Below, piece after piece: positions 62,107-64,000 of a stretch of DNA of 64,000 nucleotides. The position numbers and the translations under genes were made by a program. The notes under the pieces were generated by a model. That model did no database searches, was not told the origin of the DNA, and saw only the letters and a list, made by a program, of their open reading frames with translations. Source of the DNA: JAFGTX01 sp942492225 (GTDB lineage Bacteria; Bacillota; Clostridia; Peptostreptococcales; Acidaminobacteraceae); the NCBI GenBank assembly GCA_942492225.1, contig CALODS010000035.1:62001-126000 (forward strand), in the 5' to 3' direction. Position 1 is the first letter of the stretch, and every line of letters starts with the position of its first letter.

Positions 62107-63714
62107 TTATGACAATAAAATATCTAATAACAAGACACCTACAATTTCACCCTTTTCAACCATCGGTGTTGTTACCGTTATACAGTAATCATCTGTCAAC
62201 ATTGATACATAAGGTTCCGTCACATAATCTGTTCCTTTGATAGCTCCTTTAAAATAACTTCTATAATAGACATTGGTTAGTGATAAATCTATGTTTTCTG
62301 AAAAACGAACACCTTGTCCATTTGCATCAAGAAGTCCAGAGAATATATAACACTCCTTCTTATCAATAAGTCCTTTAAAATCTTCTATCGTATAATTGCT
62401 AAAAGCTTTTCCACTATGTTGTTCTTTGAAAGCAGTTAATTCTTTAAGTGCTGTTTTTATGCGTGCTTCTATTTCAGCACTCACTTTCAAACCACTTTTA
62501 TACTCCTTAATAATTGTCGTCATTTTTTCATGAGCTTGACTCATGGTTTCTATTGCATCTACCATACCATTTACGCTTGAGTCTTGCATAGATGTAATAG
62601 AAGCAATCTCTTCAATACTTGCAGTGACATTTTGTGTACTGTGAGATATCTCTTGAATCAATCCAACGATTTTCTCGGTATTTTTATACTGATTTTCACT
62701 ATATTGTTCTATTTCTCCAATAGCTCTTATTGTCTCAACTACGTTTGTTTCAACTGAGGCCATTGATTCTAACGACTTATTCGCTTCAGCAATATTCAAT
62801 TGCATTGCACCAGTTTCCTTAGAAATCTCTCCAGCAATATGTTTTGTCTTATTCACTATTTCAATAATAACCGATTTAATCGTTTCGGTAGATTCATTAC
62901 TTTGTTCTGCAAGTTGTCTGACTTCTTCAGCAACAACAGCAAACCCTCTACCATGTTCTCCCGCTCTCGCTGCTTCTATAGAGGCATTGAGTGCCAAAAG
63001 ATTTGTTTTTTCAGATATACCAACAATATTTTCAAGAATGACTTCAATCTTAGCCATTTGTTGACTTAAATCCATCATGTCATCTGACAAAGTGGCATTG
63101 TTAGTCGTCAATGTATTCATTTCGTTAATAAATTTTGTTGTTCTTTCATTACTTTCACTTAAATTACTGCGCATTTCTAAAGCTTTTCCACTAGTAGAAT
63201 TTGCTTTTGAAGAAATATCTTTCATCTCGTCTTTCATTTGATGCGACTCACTTGCAGTGGATGATGCTCTCATCGAAACACCCTCAATTACTCGAGCACT
63301 ATCAGACACCGTATGATTTACATTTGTCGAACCATCTTTAACAGTATCCACATCTCGAACAAGTTCTTCTACAATAGAATCCAGCTGTTCACTTACGATT
63401 AAGATATTTCCCATTACTTTCTTCATATTCTTAGAAAATACGTCGACATCTTTTGACAACGTGTAAAAGTCTTTTGTGATTCTTTTATTCACTTCAGCAG
63501 TTACATCACCTGAAGATAGATCTTTAATATAATTTCTCACGTAATTGATTTGTTTATTTTTTGCGTTTAATAATACTGCAATAAGTATCATATTTCCCAC
63601 AAACCAAATACCATTCGTTATTATCCAATTTGAGTTAAGGACTGCTGTCGTACCAAAACATACCCCAACTATAACCGTTGACCATATGTATGTCATATTA
63701 AATTTTCCCTTCAC
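62107..63714 (-). CDS. methyl-accepting chemotaxis protein with C-terminal Cache-like domain
   Basis: A 535-residue chemoreceptor. Two hydrophobic segments near residues 8-26 and 30-50 anchor it with almost no external loop. A HAMP-like and helical region follows, with the signalling tip SEKTNLLALNASIEAARAGE and FAVVAEEVRQLAEQS near residue 240-275. Unusually, after the signalling helices the last 110 residues look like a Cache/PDC sensor: VYYRSYFKGAIKGTDYVTEP and ITVTTPMVEKGEIVGVLLLD. That would place the sensor in the cytoplasm. The GTG at 63714 has GGGGG seven bases upstream; an ATG six codons later with AAGGGA is an alternative start. Ligand unknown. Confidence 0.88.
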   Translation of the reverse strand: MKGKFNMTYIWSTVIVGVCFGTTAVLNSNWIITNGIWFVGNMILIAVLLNAKNKQINYVRNYIKDLSSGDVTAEVNKRITKDFYTLSKDVDVFSKNMKKVMGNILIVSEQLDSIVEELVRDVDTVKDGSTNVNHTVSDSARVIEGVSMRASSTASESHQMKDEMKDISSKANSTSGKALEMRSNLSESNERTTKFINEMNTLTTNNATLSDDMMDLSQQMAKIEVILENIVGISEKTNLLALNASIEAARAGEHGRGFAVVAEEVRQLAEQSNESTETIKSVIIEIVNKTKHIAGEISKETGAMQLNIAEANKSLESMASVETNVVETIRAIGEIEQYSENQYKNTEKIVGLIQEISHSTQNVTASIEEIASITSMQDSSVNGMVDAIETMSQAHEKMTTIIKEYKSGLKVSAEIEARIKTALKELTAFKEQHSGKAFSNYTIEDFKGLIDKKECYIFSGLLDANGQGVRFSENIDLSLTNVYYRSYFKGAIKGTDYVTEPYVSMLTDDYCITVTTPMVEKGEIVGVLLLDILLS

Positions 63715-63808
63715 AAAATTACCCCCTTATTCTATTTCTTCTATTATAATGTAATTTTCTGAAAATTGGTACAATGATATTAATTACCTCATTTAATCGC
63801 CATACTAT

Positions 63809-63997
63809 CTAATGAACTGTTATACGTTCAAATTCTTCTGTATATTTTGTTGCAAGCATCTGATAAATATCATAGCGTGTCTCTCCATCTCTTATAGCCT
63901 CTTTGCAAGTACCGTAAATACTTTCACGATTTTTTTCTATAACCGATAGTATTTTGGCACCATGCTTTTCTTTGAATTCTTCGTTTAAAATTCTCAT
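63809..63997 (-). CDS. small hypothetical protein at the window edge
   Basis: A 62-residue charged frame starting MRILNEEFKEKHGAKILSVI and ending ERITVH. The ATG is three bases from the window edge, so its ribosome site cannot be seen and the protein may start further out. It is helical, with no motif that I recognise. It lies about 95 bases upstream of the chemoreceptor gene in the same direction. Confidence 0.4.
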   Translation of the reverse strand: MRILNEEFKEKHGAKILSVIEKNRESIYGTCKEAIRDGETRYDIYQMLATKYTEEFERITVH

Positions 63998-64000
63998 TGC

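Overview
The window is a gene-dense, low-GC stretch of a Gram-positive anaerobe of the class Clostridia; the family cannot be fixed from sequence alone. Pointers are A/T-rich intergenic DNA, strong AGGAGG ribosome sites, T-rich intrinsic terminators, a glycine riboswitch in front of a glycine cleavage operon with split P protein, several typical clostridial families (CD3324-type regulator, DUF1062, the ~550-residue nucleoside kinase), and motility/signalling genes (CheV, a chemoreceptor, PilZ). Most genes lie on the minus strand in short operons. No rRNA, tRNA, CRISPR array, prophage or intact insertion sequence was seen.

Layout. 1-5.4 kb: a partial P-loop ATPase, rlmN, a lipoprotein and a large Fe-S/FAD oxidoreductase. 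5.7-9.1 kb: plus-strand island with a transposase-like protein lacking a clear catalytic triad, an FAD protein and a polytopic membrane protein. 9.2-12.7 kb: DUF1062 protein, CD3324-type regulator, PHP phosphatase, 2-hydroxyacid dehydrogenase, PilZ protein. The first two are each preceded by a related leader that encodes an 8-residue peptide. 12.8-24 kb: pyruvate carboxylase (frame-broken), RCC1-repeat protein, folD, and gcvT-gcvH-gcvPA-gcvPB behind a glycine riboswitch. 24-37 kb: RDD protein, regulator-potABCD polyamine transporter, a GT28-type glycosyltransferase, cheV, kbl, and a phosphatase-HTH-nfo-queG operon. 37-48 kb: an operon of GNAT, RluA, a HEPN-motif protein, lepB and a nucleoside kinase; then an MltG-like stub, an RsuA-type synthase, class II aldolase (frame-broken), cyclophilin and a large sensor-like membrane protein. 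47.5-54 kb: tig-clpP-clpX and lon-engB proteostasis block. 54-64 kb: UvrD-like helicase, recX, small exported proteins, LUD protein, radical SAM protein, copZ, a secreted repeat protein, a nucleotidase and a chemoreceptor.

Metabolically the window links glycine and one-carbon metabolism (glycine cleavage, FolD, glycine C-acetyltransferase) with pyruvate carboxylation and polyamine uptake. The most unusual signal is the pair of homologous leaders at 9.84-9.96 and 10.36-10.49 kb. Each has a Shine-Dalgarno site, a short open reading frame MRK[F/L]I[I/L]NA, a stem starting at its stop codon that is kept by a compensatory wobble, and a TCCTA element able to pair with the downstream ribosome site. 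This looks like ribosome-dependent translational attenuation of two poorly known genes. A second notable item is a stand-alone HEPN-motif protein resembling the RNase half of Csm6-like proteins.

Four genes (pycA, RCC1 protein, RsuA-type synthase, fba) carry single-base indels. In the two worst cases the breaks are tightly clustered and the net indel restores frame exactly, so consensus errors are more likely than real decay.
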